Positions 17,239 through 26,146 of a DNA stretch of 64,000 nucleotides are shown piece by piece. Source of the DNA: Pseudomonas guariconensis (GTDB lineage Bacteria > Pseudomonadota > Gammaproteobacteria > Pseudomonadales > Pseudomonadaceae). The notes below the pieces were generated by a model. The model ran no database searches. It had not been told where the DNA came from and saw only the letters and a program-made list of their open reading frames with translations. The DNA lies in assembly GCF_015680235.1 (NCBI RefSeq), contig NZ_JADLJL010000001.1, positions 357,046-421,045 on the forward strand, in the 5' to 3' direction. Each line of letters begins with the position of its first letter. The stretch's first letter is position 1. Position numbers and translations under genes: made by a program.

Positions 17239-18624
17239 TCAGGCAGGCTGCGCGGCCCTTGCAGCTGCACGCCGACGGGTCAAGGCGATCAGCAGGATGA
17301 AGCAGGTCACCCCGGCAGTCATCAGCGTCTCGTAGCGGTAGGCATCGCTGAACAACATGTAGCCCAGCACCATGACGATCAGGCCGATCACCAGCCAGGT
17401 CAGCCAGGGGAACAGCCACATCTTCAGCGCCAGCTCCGCGCCTTCGCGCTCAGCTCGGGCACGCATGCGCAGTTGCGACACGGCGATCACCAGGTACACC
17501 AGCAAGGCGATGGCGCCGGTGGTCGACAGCAGGAAGCCGAATACCTTGCCTGGGAACACATAGTTGACGAAGCAGCCGACGAAGCCCGCCAGGGTGGACA
17601 GCACCACCGCCACGGTGGGCACGCCGTTGCCGGAGATGCGCTTGATCGTCCGCGGAGCCTCGCCCCGTGCACCCAGCGAGTAGAGCATGCGCGACGCAGT
17701 GTAGAGGCCTGAGTTCATGCAACTGGTCACCGCCACCAGTACCACCAGGTCTACCATCAGCTTGGCACCCGGTACGTTCAGCACCTCGAGTACGCGCTGG
17801 AACGAACCAACGGCCTTCAGGCCCGGGTCGTTCCAGGCCACCAGCGACACCACCAGGAAAATGGACGCCAGATAGAAGATGGCGATGCGATACACCACCA
17901 GGTTGGTCGCGCGGCGGATCTTCTCCTTGGGGTTGGCGGTCTCGTCGGCCGCGATGGTGACGATTTCCGCGCCGAAGAACGAAAAGATGGTGATCAGCAC
18001 GCCCCCGAGCACGGTACCGAAGCCATTGGGCATGAAACCGCCGTTGGCCCACAGCTGGCTGACACCGGAGGTCTCGGCCAAGGGCCAGACGCCGAACACG
18101 GCAAGGCTGCAGATACCGATGAAAGCCAGGATGGCGATCACCTTGACCAGGGCGAACCAGTATTCGAACTCACCGAAGTTCTTCACGCTGATGAGGTTGG
18201 TGCCCGACAGCACGATCATGATCAGGAAGGCAAACAGCCAGGACGGCACCGCCGGGAAGTAGGCGTGGAGGATGTCCGCGCCAGCGATGGCCTCGACCGG
18301 GATGATCAACACCCAGAACCACCAGTACAGCCAGCCGATGGTGAAGCCCGCCCATGGGCCGATAGCCTCGGCAGCATAGGTGGAGAACGAACCGCTGTTG
18401 GGGTTGGCGATGGCCATTTCGCCGAGCATGCGCATCACCAGCAGGACCAGCAGGCCGGTCATGGCGTAGGAGATGAGGATGGCCGGGCCGGCGGTGGCGA
18501 TGGCGTTGGAGGAGCCGATGAACAGGCCCGCGCCGATGATGCCGGCGATGGAAATCATGGAAACCTGACGCGACGTCAGGCCGTGCTGCAGCGAACGCTG
18601 TTTCTTTTGTTGTTGCGATGCCAT
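17239..18624 (-). CDS. gabP: GABA permease (APC family)
   Basis: 461 residues with twelve predicted helices. Similarity to E. coli GabP is strong along the full length: MISIAGIIGAGLFIGSSNAI, FTIGWLYWWFWVLIIPVEA, LWANGGFMPNGFGTVL, MLYSLGARGEAPRTIKRI and LLVYLVIAVSQLRMR. GabP is a proton-coupled inner-membrane importer of 4-aminobutyrate and related omega-amino acids. The divergent LysR gene and the aminotransferase after it support uptake and catabolism of GABA or 5-aminovalerate. The intergenic region of 367 bases is the likely shared control region. Confidence 0.88.
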   Translation of the reverse strand: MASQQQKKQRSLQHGLTSRQVSMISIAGIIGAGLFIGSSNAIATAGPAILISYAMTGLLVLLVMRMLGEMAIANPNSGSFSTYAAEAIGPWAGFTIGWLYWWFWVLIIPVEAIAGADILHAYFPAVPSWLFAFLIMIVLSGTNLISVKNFGEFEYWFALVKVIAILAFIGICSLAVFGVWPLAETSGVSQLWANGGFMPNGFGTVLGGVLITIFSFFGAEIVTIAADETANPKEKIRRATNLVVYRIAIFYLASIFLVVSLVAWNDPGLKAVGSFQRVLEVLNVPGAKLMVDLVVLVAVTSCMNSGLYTASRMLYSLGARGEAPRTIKRISGNGVPTVAVVLSTLAGFVGCFVNYVFPGKVFGFLLSTTGAIALLVYLVIAVSQLRMRARAEREGAELALKMWLFPWLTWLVIGLIVMVLGYMLFSDAYRYETLMTAGVTCFILLIALTRRRAAARAAQPA

Positions 18625-18941
18625 GGGGAACCCTCGAATGGGTCGGCCGCCGCAAGGGGCGGCTGAAAAATGGAGCAGAATGCGGGTAAGTCGTAATTGC
18701 TGAGTTGTTGTTGTTTTGTTCGGAAACAGGCGCGGAGCACGCCTGCGTGCCGATCATCCGAACGTCAAGGCCGCGTGCGGATAGTTATCCTGGGCGCATA
18801 ACTTTCGGCACAACCAATACGCGTGGGCAGATCGACAACCTTCATGTTTTTCTCCTACATCGACAGCGGGTTGTAATCGTTGACGCGGGTCAGTATTAAT
18901 CTATAAGGCGAGGTCAACAAACGACCTTTTCGAAGCACATA

Positions 18942-18967
18942 ATTCCGTTTAGGAATGAATTCGTTCC
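18942..18967. promoter_or_regulatory. Overlapping palindromes upstream of the LysR gene
   Basis: ATTCC-GTTTA-GGAAT (18942-18956) is a perfect 15-base dyad and is continued by GGAATGAATTCGTTCC (18952-18967), palindromic but for one base pair. They lie 25-50 bases before the regulator start in the gabP/lysR divergent region, the usual place for LysR-type autoregulatory sites. The remaining gap (18625-18941) shows no gene. Confidence 0.5.
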
Positions 18968-18991
18968 ATTTTTGCTCGGTACGCGCTGCCC

Positions 18992-19888
18992 ATGTCCAAA
19001 CGCCTGATGCCCTCCACCACCGCCCTGCAGTGCTTCGAGGCAGCTGCCCGCCACCTGAGCTTCACCCGCGCCGCACAGGAGCTGCACCTGACCCAGAGCG
19101 CGGTCAGCAAGCAGGTGGCGCAGCTCGAGGACATGCTGTCGCACCCACTGTTCCAGCGCATCCGCCGGCGCCTGCACCTGACGCCGGCCGGCGCGCTGTA
19201 CCTGACCGAAGTGAACAAGATCCTCACCCAGATCGACATCTCCAGCCGCTACATCCTCAGCTACGGTGACGAGACCGAGGTGCTGCGCATCGCCACCCAG
19301 CCGACCTTCGGCGCGCGCTGGCTGGTGCCCAGGCTCAAGGGGTTCGGTGAACGCCACCCGCGCATCCACCTGGATATCCGCAACGAGCTGGAGCCGTTCG
19401 ACCTGCTGCAGGCCAAGGCCGACATCGCTTTCTTCTTCGGCCAAGGCACCTGGCCGGGCGCCACCTGCATCGAGCTGTTCAGCGAAGAAGTGGTGCCGGT
19501 CTGCGCACCGGGCCTGCGCGAGCAGCACCGCCTGGACAGCGCCCAGGCACTCACCGAGTACCGCCTGTTGCAATGCGCCTCGCGGCCGGAGGCATGGCAT
19601 GAATGGTTCCTCGGCCTGGGCCTGCACAGCGAGAACAGCTATCACGGCCCGCGTTTCGACACGTTCTACCTGTGCATCCGCGCGGCCATTGCCGGCTGCG
19701 GCATCGCCCTGATCCCGCGCTACCTAGTGGCCGAGGAGCTGGCGGAAGGCAAGCTGGTGGTGGCCTGGGACCACCCGGTGGCGAGCAACGGCAGGCATTT
19801 CATCGCCCATGCCGAACATGCGGCCGAGGTGCCCAAGGTACGGGCGTTCGTGCAATGGATACGAGAACGCGTGGCCCAAGGCCTGTAA
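18992..19888 (+). CDS. LysR family transcriptional regulator (GcvA-like)
   Basis: 298 residues. The N-terminal winged helix-turn-helix (LSFTRAAQELHLTQSAVSKQ, about 20-45) is followed by the two-lobed effector-binding domain; TQPTFGARWLVPRLKGF and GCGIALIPRYLVAEE are typical of the GcvA-type subfamily common in amino-acid regulation. It lies between divergent gabP and the co-directional aminotransferase gene, both flanked by similar palindromic sequences, so it is the likely regulator of both. The effector is probably an omega-amino acid; this is inference from context. Confidence 0.85.
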   Translation: MSKRLMPSTTALQCFEAAARHLSFTRAAQELHLTQSAVSKQVAQLEDMLSHPLFQRIRRRLHLTPAGALYLTEVNKILTQIDISSRYILSYGDETEVLRIATQPTFGARWLVPRLKGFGERHPRIHLDIRNELEPFDLLQAKADIAFFFGQGTWPGATCIELFSEEVVPVCAPGLREQHRLDSAQALTEYRLLQCASRPEAWHEWFLGLGLHSENSYHGPRFDTFYLCIRAAIAGCGIALIPRYLVAEELAEGKLVVAWDHPVASNGRHFIAHAEHAAEVPKVRAFVQWIRERVAQGL

Positions 19889-19904
19889 AACGGTTTTATT
19901 CACG

Positions 19905-19936
19905 AATTAAAGGAATGACCGCAATCGAATAATTCG
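19905..19936. promoter_or_regulatory. Candidate LysR-type site upstream of the aminotransferase
   Basis: AGGAATGA (19910-19917) and the perfect palindrome CGAATAATTCG (19926-19936) repeat the AGGAATGA and AATTCGTT elements seen before the LysR gene. They lie 65-95 bases before the aminotransferase start. Confidence 0.42.
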
Positions 19937-20000
19937 TTTGCACAAGTAGAGGCCGGCACGCTTCGATAATAAAAAACCCAAACAAAAGGTTTGCGTGCAC

Positions 20001-21251
20001 ATGCAACAGGAAAGTATCAGCCAATCCATTGCCATCGTTCATCCGATTACACTTTCCCATGGCCGCAATGCCGAAGTCTGGGATACCGACGGCAAGCGTT
20101 ACATCGACTTCGTCGGTGGCATCGGGGTACTCAACCTGGGCCATTGCAACCCCGCCGTGGTAGAGGCGATCCAGGTTCAGGCCACTCGCCTGACCCATTA
20201 CGCGTTCAACGCAGCGCCCCACGGCCCATACCTGGAACTGATGGAGCGGCTGCGACACTTCGTGCCGGTCAGCTACCCCTTGGCGGGCATGCTGACCAAC
20301 AGCGGTGCCGAAGCGGCTGAAAATGCCCTGAAAGTGGCACGCGGCGCGACGGGCAAGCGTGCCATCGTCGCCTTCGATGGCGGGTTCCATGGGCGCACTC
20401 TGGCCACCCTGAACCTCAACGGCAAGGTAGCGCCCTACAAGCAACGCGTGGGTGAGCTGCCGGGGCCGGTCTACCACCTGCCCTACCCCAGCGCCGATAC
20501 CGGGGTGACCTGCGAACAGGCGCTCAAGGCCATGGACCGGCTGTTCAGCGTCGAGCTGGCGGTGGAGGACGTGGCGGCATTCATCTTCGAACCGGTGCAG
20601 GGCGAAGGCGGCTTCCTGGCGTTGGACCCGGTATTCGCCCAGGCACTACGCCGATTCTGCGACGCGCATGGGATTCTGATCATCATCGATGAGATCCAGT
20701 CCGGGTTCGGCCGCACCGGCCAGCGCTTCGCCTTCCCGCGCCTGGGGATCGAGCCAGACCTGTTGTTGCTGGCCAAGAGCATCGCCGGTGGCATGCCCCT
20801 GGGCGCCGTAGTCGGGCGCAAGGCGATCATGGACTCGCTGCCCAAGGGTGGCCTGGGCGGCACCTATTCCGGCAACCCGATCGCCTGCGCGGCGGCACTG
20901 GCCAGCCTGGCGCAGATGAGCGACGAGAACCTGGCGACCTGGGGCGAGCGCCAGGAACAGGCTATCGTCGCACGCTACGAACGTTGGAAGGCCTCTGGCC
21001 TGACCTCGGCCCTGGGCCGCCTGACAGGCACCGGGGCCATGCGCGGCCTGGAGTTGGTCACTGCCGACGGCAGCCCGGCACCTGCGCAGCTGGCCAAGGT
21101 GATGGAGGCTGCGCGAGCCAAAGGGCTGTTATTGATGCCCAGCGGCAAGGCGCGGCACATCATTCGCCTGTTGGCCCCGCTGACCATCGAACCTGACGTG
21201 CTCGAGCAAGGCCTGGATATCCTCGAGCAGTGCCTGGCCGAACTGGACTGA
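20001..21251 (+). CDS. 4-aminobutyrate-type class III aminotransferase
   Basis: 416 residues from the ATG at 20001; a GTG two codons earlier is also possible because AAAGG is closer to it. Class III PLP-enzyme features: GGIGVLNLGHCNP, PLP-phosphate loop TNSGAEAAENALKVAR, DEIQSGFGRTG with the cofactor aspartate, and the Schiff-base lysine in LLAKSIAGGMPLG. It fits GABA or 5-aminovalerate transaminases that pass the amino group to 2-oxoglutarate. It differs at the N-terminus from the usual Pseudomonas gabT, so it is likely a paralogue with its own substrate. The gabP-LysR neighbourhood supports this role. Confidence 0.85.
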   Translation: MQQESISQSIAIVHPITLSHGRNAEVWDTDGKRYIDFVGGIGVLNLGHCNPAVVEAIQVQATRLTHYAFNAAPHGPYLELMERLRHFVPVSYPLAGMLTNSGAEAAENALKVARGATGKRAIVAFDGGFHGRTLATLNLNGKVAPYKQRVGELPGPVYHLPYPSADTGVTCEQALKAMDRLFSVELAVEDVAAFIFEPVQGEGGFLALDPVFAQALRRFCDAHGILIIIDEIQSGFGRTGQRFAFPRLGIEPDLLLLAKSIAGGMPLGAVVGRKAIMDSLPKGGLGGTYSGNPIACAAALASLAQMSDENLATWGERQEQAIVARYERWKASGLTSALGRLTGTGAMRGLELVTADGSPAPAQLAKVMEAARAKGLLLMPSGKARHIIRLLAPLTIEPDVLEQGLDILEQCLAELD

Positions 21252-21262
21252 GCTCCGGGCTT

Positions 21263-21562
21263 TCAGAGCCCCAGTTCCTCGGGCGTGAGCATGTCGGACT
21301 CGAAGGCGATCCAGCCGCCTTCGAGCTCGGCGTGGCCGTTGACGATGGGGCCGTAGTAGGTCAAGCCGTTTTCCAGGGTCACGCAGATATGCGTGGCGGG
21401 CTTTTCCGGCGCCGCCAAGGTACCAACGAAGTGCACTTTCTTCAGGGTTTCGGTAACCGCTTCCAGACCCACGCGCATGTTGGGATTTTCCATTGCTTCG
21501 GCATCGCCCCCACGGTCTTCGGCGCTGACGGTTACGGTGGCGATGTAGGGGTATTTGCTCAA
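21263..21562 (-). CDS. Conserved-type hypothetical protein, TTG start
   Basis: 99 residues. The first codon is TTG at 21562, with GAGG about nine bases upstream; no in-frame ATG exists before residue about 24, which would remove a predicted beta-strand (YIATVTVSAED). The protein looks like a small alpha/beta domain with acidic composition and no membrane segment. No family recognised. It ends convergently 12 bases after the aminotransferase gene, with a GGGCT-TTCAG-AGCCC hairpin across the junction. Confidence 0.6.
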   Translation of the reverse strand: MSKYPYIATVTVSAEDRGGDAEAMENPNMRVGLEAVTETLKKVHFVGTLAAPEKPATHICVTLENGLTYYGPIVNGHAELEGGWIAFESDMLTPEELGL

Positions 21563-21610
21563 TCGAGGTGCCTCGTGAAAACTGGGACGGCGCTGCAGGC
21601 GCCAGGGGCC

Positions 21611-21682
21611 TAGTGTGGTGTTTCACAAATAACAACCATAAGTCGCGGCGCTTTTTGGTCGTATTTGCAAAACACCACACTA
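21611..21682. repeat. 72-base imperfect palindrome, MITE-like
   Basis: The two ends, TAGTGTGGTGTTT and its exact complement, form a 13-bp stem; after a 2-base mismatch CAAATA pairs with TATTTG, and ACCA with TGGT closer in, around a loop of about 18 bases. The element is AT-richer than its flanks, has no T-run and is unlike the REP family. No gene of its own. Confidence 0.7.
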
Positions 21683-21741
21683 GGGTACGGCAGGTAATGG
21701 CCAGGCGCGAGGGGCGCAGGGAATATTTGTACGGGCATACT

Positions 21742-21823
21742 GGCCCAATCGCCGGCAAGCCGGCTCCCACAAGCATGAAGTCAGCGCAGGCCTGGTGGGA
21801 GCCGGCTTGCCAGCGATTAGGCC
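21742..21823. repeat. REP inverted pair
   Basis: Two REP palindromes facing each other: GCCGGCAAGCCGGCTCCCAC and GTGGGAGCCGGCTTGCC, separated by about 25 bases. It lies in the 360-base gap between the TTG-start hypothetical gene and the 142-residue gene, together with the 72-base palindrome. Confidence 0.75.
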
Positions 21824-21922
21824 TGTGCTGAGGAGACCTCCTTCTGCCCACCGACATGGCCTCCCCCGACCCAATCTGTTAGGGTGCCCGCCGATGCACG
21901 CCACACCACACGAGGATCCCGA

Positions 21923-22351
21923 GTGAGCGCCGAAGAACCCCTGATCGCCGACCTGTTCGAGGTCGACAAACGCCTGACCCTCAAGCCCGTCGTGGATTTC
22001 AACAGCTACCTGCGCAACGCCTTCGGTGAAGGGGTCTGCCGCTGCCACCGTTGCGCCGACCTGGGCGGCGACGAGAGCGGCTACGCCCACCGCCACACCT
22101 TCGCGCTGGAAGGCCGCACGCTGCATCGGCGCTTCGCCAACACCGCCGGCAGCGATGTGCTGCAGGTACTGAAGAAGGCCTGGCTGTCCTACACCAAGGC
22201 CGACCTGCAGCAGGTGGGCGAACTGGACCTGGCCACCGTCAAGGCGTTCACCGAGGCGGCGCTGCACGAACGCCTGCTGGCCCTGCTGCCCGCCAGCGGC
22301 CTGGCCCGGGAAAGCGACGGCCAGTGGCACCTGCTGGCCCTGGCCGACTGA
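21923..22351 (+). CDS. Hypothetical protein with CRCHRC motif
   Basis: 142 residues from GTG at 21923, with GAGGA six bases upstream; the frame opens 13 codons earlier without a ribosome site. After an acidic N-terminus comes VDFNSYLRNAFGEGVCRCHRC, whose cysteines (about 43, 45, 48) could bind metal, then HTFALEGRTLHRRFANTAGS and a helical C-terminus. No signal peptide. I do not recognise a characterised family. It converges with dsdA after 23 bases. Codon use matches the core genome. Confidence 0.6.
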   Translation: MSAEEPLIADLFEVDKRLTLKPVVDFNSYLRNAFGEGVCRCHRCADLGGDESGYAHRHTFALEGRTLHRRFANTAGSDVLQVLKKAWLSYTKADLQQVGELDLATVKAFTEAALHERLLALLPASGLARESDGQWHLLALAD

Positions 22352-22374
22352 CGCACACCGCTGGCCGCCCGGGC

Positions 22375-23736
22375 TCAGTGCCCCTGGCGGCCATGCAGGA
22401 TGGCGCGACCCTTCTCCAGGTACGCATCCATCTCCTGCTGCGGCACCATGCTGCCGCCCGTCGCCCATACCAGGTGGGTGGCATTGGCCATGCGCCGCGC
22501 GTCTAGCCCCATGCGCTGGCGATACCCTTGGTTTTCCAGCAGCACCTGGCCCATGCCCGGCACGCCCGCCGCCGCCGAGGGCTCCAGCTGCTCGTCTTCG
22601 AGCCGGTCCATCAGGGCCAGCAGGCGGAACAGTTCGGCATCGCTGACGGTGTAATAGCCATCTACCAAACGCTGCATGCTGCGCCCGACGAACCCCGAGG
22701 GCCGTCCGACCGCTAGCCCGTCGGCGGCGGTATGGTTGTCCAGGCCGAAGTCATAGACCGAGACCTGCTCGTGCAGCCCGGTATAGACCCCCAGCAGCAT
22801 GCATGGCGAATGGGTGGGCTCGGCGAATAGGCAATGCACCGCATCGCCGAACGCCTGCTTCAGGCCAAAGGCCACACCACCGGGCCCACCGCCGACGCCA
22901 CACGGCAGGTAGACGAACAACGGGTGGTCGATATCGACCTGGATGCCTGCGTCCTGCAACTGCCCGCGCAGGCGCTCGGCGGCCACGGCGTAGCCGAGGA
23001 ACAGATCGGTGGAGTTTTCGTCATCGACGAAATGGCAGTTAGGGTCGGCATCCGCTTCGCGCCGCCCTTGGGCCACGGCAACGCCGTAGTCGGCCTCGTA
23101 TTCGCGCACCTCCACGCCACAGGCGCGTAGGCGATCCTTCTTCCATTGACGGGCATCGGCGGACATGTGCACCGTGGTCCGGAACCCAAGCCGGGCCCCC
23201 ATCATACCAATGGACAGCCCCAGGTTGCCGGTGGAGCCGACGGCGATGCTGTATTGGCCGAAGAAGGCGCGCGCCGCGTCGCTGTCGAGCCTTGCGTAAT
23301 CATCCCCGGGCTTGAGCAGGCCGTGGGCCAGGGCGAGGTCCTCGGCGTGCTTGAGCACCTCGTAGATACCGCCCCGGGCCTTGATCGAACCGGAAATGGG
23401 CAGCTGGTTGTCGGCCTTGAGCCACAGCCGGCCGCTGGGTGCGATATCCAACTCGTCGCACAGCGCGGCCTGCAGGGTCGGCAAGGGCCGCAAGGGTGAC
23501 TCGATGAGGCCTGCGGACGCCACCGTCTGCGTAAACGCCGAGGCGATGAACGGCGCAAAACGCTCAAGCCGGGCGCTGGCCTGGGCGATATCGGCAGCGC
23601 CCAGCGGCACATCGGCAAGCGCTTGTGCGCTGGGCACGACGCCCGGGTTGAACCAGGCAACCTGCGCATGGCGCACCAGGTCGGCGATCAGCGGGTGCTG
23701 CTGGCACCAGGTTTCCAGCGGAACGGCAAGGGCCAT
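22375..23736 (-). CDS. dsdA: D-serine ammonia-lyase
   Basis: 453 residues from the ATG at 23736 (GGAG six bases upstream); the frame extends 16 codons further without a ribosome site. PLP fold type II enzyme: the Schiff-base lysine is in [20 protein letters not shown], the glycine-rich phosphate-binding loop in [15 protein letters not shown], with [13 protein letters not shown] earlier. It converts D-serine to pyruvate and ammonia in the cytoplasm. Length is close to E. coli DsdA (442). No dsdC or dsdX lies next to it, so it probably acts as a stand-alone detoxifying or catabolic gene. It is divergent from the EF-G gene, 148 bases apart. Confidence 0.92.
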   Translation of the reverse strand: MALAVPLETWCQQHPLIADLVRHAQVAWFNPGVVPSAQALADVPLGAADIAQASARLERFAPFIASAFTQTVASAGLIESPLRPLPTLQAALCDELDIAPSGRLWLKADNQLPISGSIKARGGIYEVLKHAEDLALAHGLLKPGDDYARLDSDAARAFFGQYSIAVGSTGNLGLSIGMMGARLGFRTTVHMSADARQWKKDRLRACGVEVREYEADYGVAVAQGRREADADPNCHFVDDENSTDLFLGYAVAAERLRGQLQDAGIQVDIDHPLFVYLPCGVGGGPGGVAFGLKQAFGDAVHCLFAEPTHSPCMLLGVYTGLHEQVSVYDFGLDNHTAADGLAVGRPSGFVGRSMQRLVDGYYTVSDAELFRLLALMDRLEDEQLEPSAAAGVPGMGQVLLENQGYRQRMGLDARRMANATHLVWATGGSMVPQQEMDAYLEKGRAILHGRQGH

Positions 23737-23884
23737 GGGGGACTCCAGGGAATCGGCGAACGAGCCCTGGATTAGGCGGCACATGCCCTTGCCTTGGCAA
23801 CCGTCGGATACTCAGCCGCCGCCCCGGCAGGTTCGTCATCGTCTGCTACCTTGGGAGAACCCGCTCACCCACAGGTGACTGACC

Positions 23885-25999
23885 ATGGCCCGCACGACTC
23901 CCATCGAGCTGTACCGCAACATCGGCATCGTCGCCCACGTCGACGCCGGCAAGACCACCACCACCGAACGCATCCTGTTCTACACCGGGGTCAACCACAA
24001 GATGGGCGAGGTCCATGACGGCGCCGCCACCATGGACTGGATGGCCCAGGAACAGGAGCGCGGCATCACCATCACCTCGGCGGCCACCACGGCCTTCTGG
24101 CAAGGCTCGACCAAGCAGTTCGCCGACAAGTACCGCTTCAACATCATCGATACCCCCGGCCATGTGGATTTCACCATCGAGGTGGAGCGGTCGTTGCGCG
24201 TGCTCGACGGCGCGGTAGTGGTGTTCAGCGGCGCCGACGGGGTCGAGCCGCAATCGGAAACGGTGTGGCGCCAAGCCAACAAGTACCATGTGCCGCGCCT
24301 GGCCTACGTCAACAAGATGGATCGCCAGGGCGCCGACTTCCTGCGGGTGGTGAAACAGATCGACCAGCGCCTGGGCCATCACCCGGTACCGATCCAGCTG
24401 GCCATCGGCAGCGAAGAAACCTTCGCTGGGCAGATCGACCTGGTGAAGATGAAGGCCATCTACTGGAACGAGGCCGACCAGGGCACCAGCTACCGCGAGG
24501 AAGAGATCCCTGAGGAGTTGCGCGACCTGGCCGAGCAATGGCGGGCGCACATGATCGAAGCCGCGGCCGAGGCCAACGACGAGCTGACCATGAAGTTCCT
24601 CGACGGTGAGGAACTGAGCATCGACGAGATCAAGGCCGGCCTGCGCCAGCGCACCCTGGCCAACGAGATCGTGCCGACCATCCTCGGTTCGTCGTTCAAG
24701 AACAAGGGCGTGCCGCTGATGCTCGACGCGGTGATCGACTACCTGCCCGCCCCCAGCGAGATTCCGGCGATCAAGGGCACCGACCCGGACGATGAGGACA
24801 AGCACCTGGAGCGCCACGCCGACGACAACGAGCCCTTCTCCGCCCTGGCCTTCAAGATCGCCACCGACCCCTTCGTCGGCACCTTGACGTTCGCCCGGGT
24901 GTATTCCGGCGTGCTCAGCTCAGGCAATGCCGTGCTCAATTCGGTCAAGGGCAAGAAGGAGCGCATCGGCCGCATGGTACAGATGCACGCCAACCAGCGC
25001 GCCGAGATCAAGGATGTCTGCGCCGGCGATATCGCCGCACTGATCGGCATGAAAGACGTGACCACCGGCGATACGCTGTGCGACATGGACAAGCCGATCA
25101 TCCTCGAGCGCATGGACTTCCCCGACCCGGTGATTTCCGTTGCCGTGGAACCCAAGACCAAGGCCGACCAAGAGAAGATGGGCATCGCCCTGGGCAAGCT
25201 GGCCCAGGAAGACCCGTCGTTCCGAGTCAAGACCGATGAAGAAACCGGCCAGACGATCATCTCCGGCATGGGCGAGCTGCACTTGGACATCATCGTCGAC
25301 CGCATGAAGCGCGAGTTCAACGTCGAGGCCAATATCGGCAAGCCACAAGTGGCCTACCGCGAGAAAATCCGCAATACCTGCGAGATCGAGGGCCGGTTCG
25401 TGCGCCAGTCCGGCGGACGCGGCCAGTACGGTCATTGCTGGATCCGCTTCGCCCCGGGCGACGAGGGCAAGGAAGGCCTGGAATTCGTCAACGAGATCGT
25501 CGGCGGCGTGGTGCCGCGCGAGTACATCCCCGCGATTCAGAAAGGCATCGAGGAACAGATGAAGAACGGGGTGCTGGCCGGCTACCCGCTGATCAGCCTG
25601 AAAGCCGCGGTATATGACGGCTCGTATCACGACGTCGACTCCAACGAGATGGCCTACAAGATCGCCGCGTCGATGGCCACCAAGCAGCTGTCGCACAAAG
25701 GCGGCGCGGTGCTGCTGGAACCGGTGATGAAGGTGGAAGTGGTGACCCCCGAGGAGTACCAGGGCGACATCATGGGCGACCTGAGCCGGCGTCGGGGGAT
25801 GATCCAGGACGGTGACGAGACACCGGCGGGCAAGGTGATCCGTGCCGAGGTGCCGCTGGGCGAGATGTTCGGCTACGCCACGGCCATGCGTTCGATGACC
25901 CAGGGCCGGGCAAGCTACTCGATGGAGTTCACCCGGTACGCCGAAGCGCCCGCAAGCATTGCCGATGTGATCGTCAAGAAAGGGCGCGGGGAATCCTGA
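23885..25999 (+). CDS. fusB: Elongation factor G, second-copy type
   Basis: 704 residues: full-length translational GTPase with P-loop [14 protein letters not shown], switch [20 protein letters not shown], and the domain IV-V end ([20 protein letters not shown]). EF-G moves tRNAs and mRNA through the ribosome after peptide transfer and, with RRF, splits ribosomes. The housekeeping fusA normally sits in the rpsL-rpsG-fusA-tuf operon; here the gene is alone, next to dsdA and a transporter, which marks it as the extra copy (called fusB in P. putida). Whether the second copy is specialised cannot be judged here. Confidence 0.92.
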   Translation: MARTTPIELYRNIGIVAHVDAGKTTTTERILFYTGVNHKMGEVHDGAATMDWMAQEQERGITITSAATTAFWQGSTKQFADKYRFNIIDTPGHVDFTIEVERSLRVLDGAVVVFSGADGVEPQSETVWRQANKYHVPRLAYVNKMDRQGADFLRVVKQIDQRLGHHPVPIQLAIGSEETFAGQIDLVKMKAIYWNEADQGTSYREEEIPEELRDLAEQWRAHMIEAAAEANDELTMKFLDGEELSIDEIKAGLRQRTLANEIVPTILGSSFKNKGVPLMLDAVIDYLPAPSEIPAIKGTDPDDEDKHLERHADDNEPFSALAFKIATDPFVGTLTFARVYSGVLSSGNAVLNSVKGKKERIGRMVQMHANQRAEIKDVCAGDIAALIGMKDVTTGDTLCDMDKPIILERMDFPDPVISVAVEPKTKADQEKMGIALGKLAQEDPSFRVKTDEETGQTIISGMGELHLDIIVDRMKREFNVEANIGKPQVAYREKIRNTCEIEGRFVRQSGGRGQYGHCWIRFAPGDEGKEGLEFVNEIVGGVVPREYIPAIQKGIEEQMKNGVLAGYPLISLKAAVYDGSYHDVDSNEMAYKIAASMATKQLSHKGGAVLLEPVMKVEVVTPEEYQGDIMGDLSRRRGMIQDGDETPAGKVIRAEVPLGEMFGYATAMRSMTQGRASYSMEFTRYAEAPASIADVIVKKGRGES

Positions 26000-26017
26000 A
26001 TCGCTCGCCTGCTCCTC

Positions 26018-26131
26018 GTAGGAGCGGCCTTGCGCCGCGAAAGGGCCGTGAAACGGCCCCGGCCTTCAGCGCTCAGGCACACATCGCTGGAGCTGCTTCG
26101 CAGCCCTTTCGCGGCGCAAGGCCGCTCCTAC
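26018..26131. repeat. REP inverted pair
   Basis: GTAGGAGCGGCCTTGCGCCG... (26018-26045) and its exact complement (26104-26131) give a 28-bp perfect stem. Inside the left arm is a GGGCCGTGAAACGGCCC hairpin. It lies between convergent fusB and sulP and likely ends both transcripts. Confidence 0.85.
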
Positions 26132-26146
26132 AAGGGCACATGCCGG

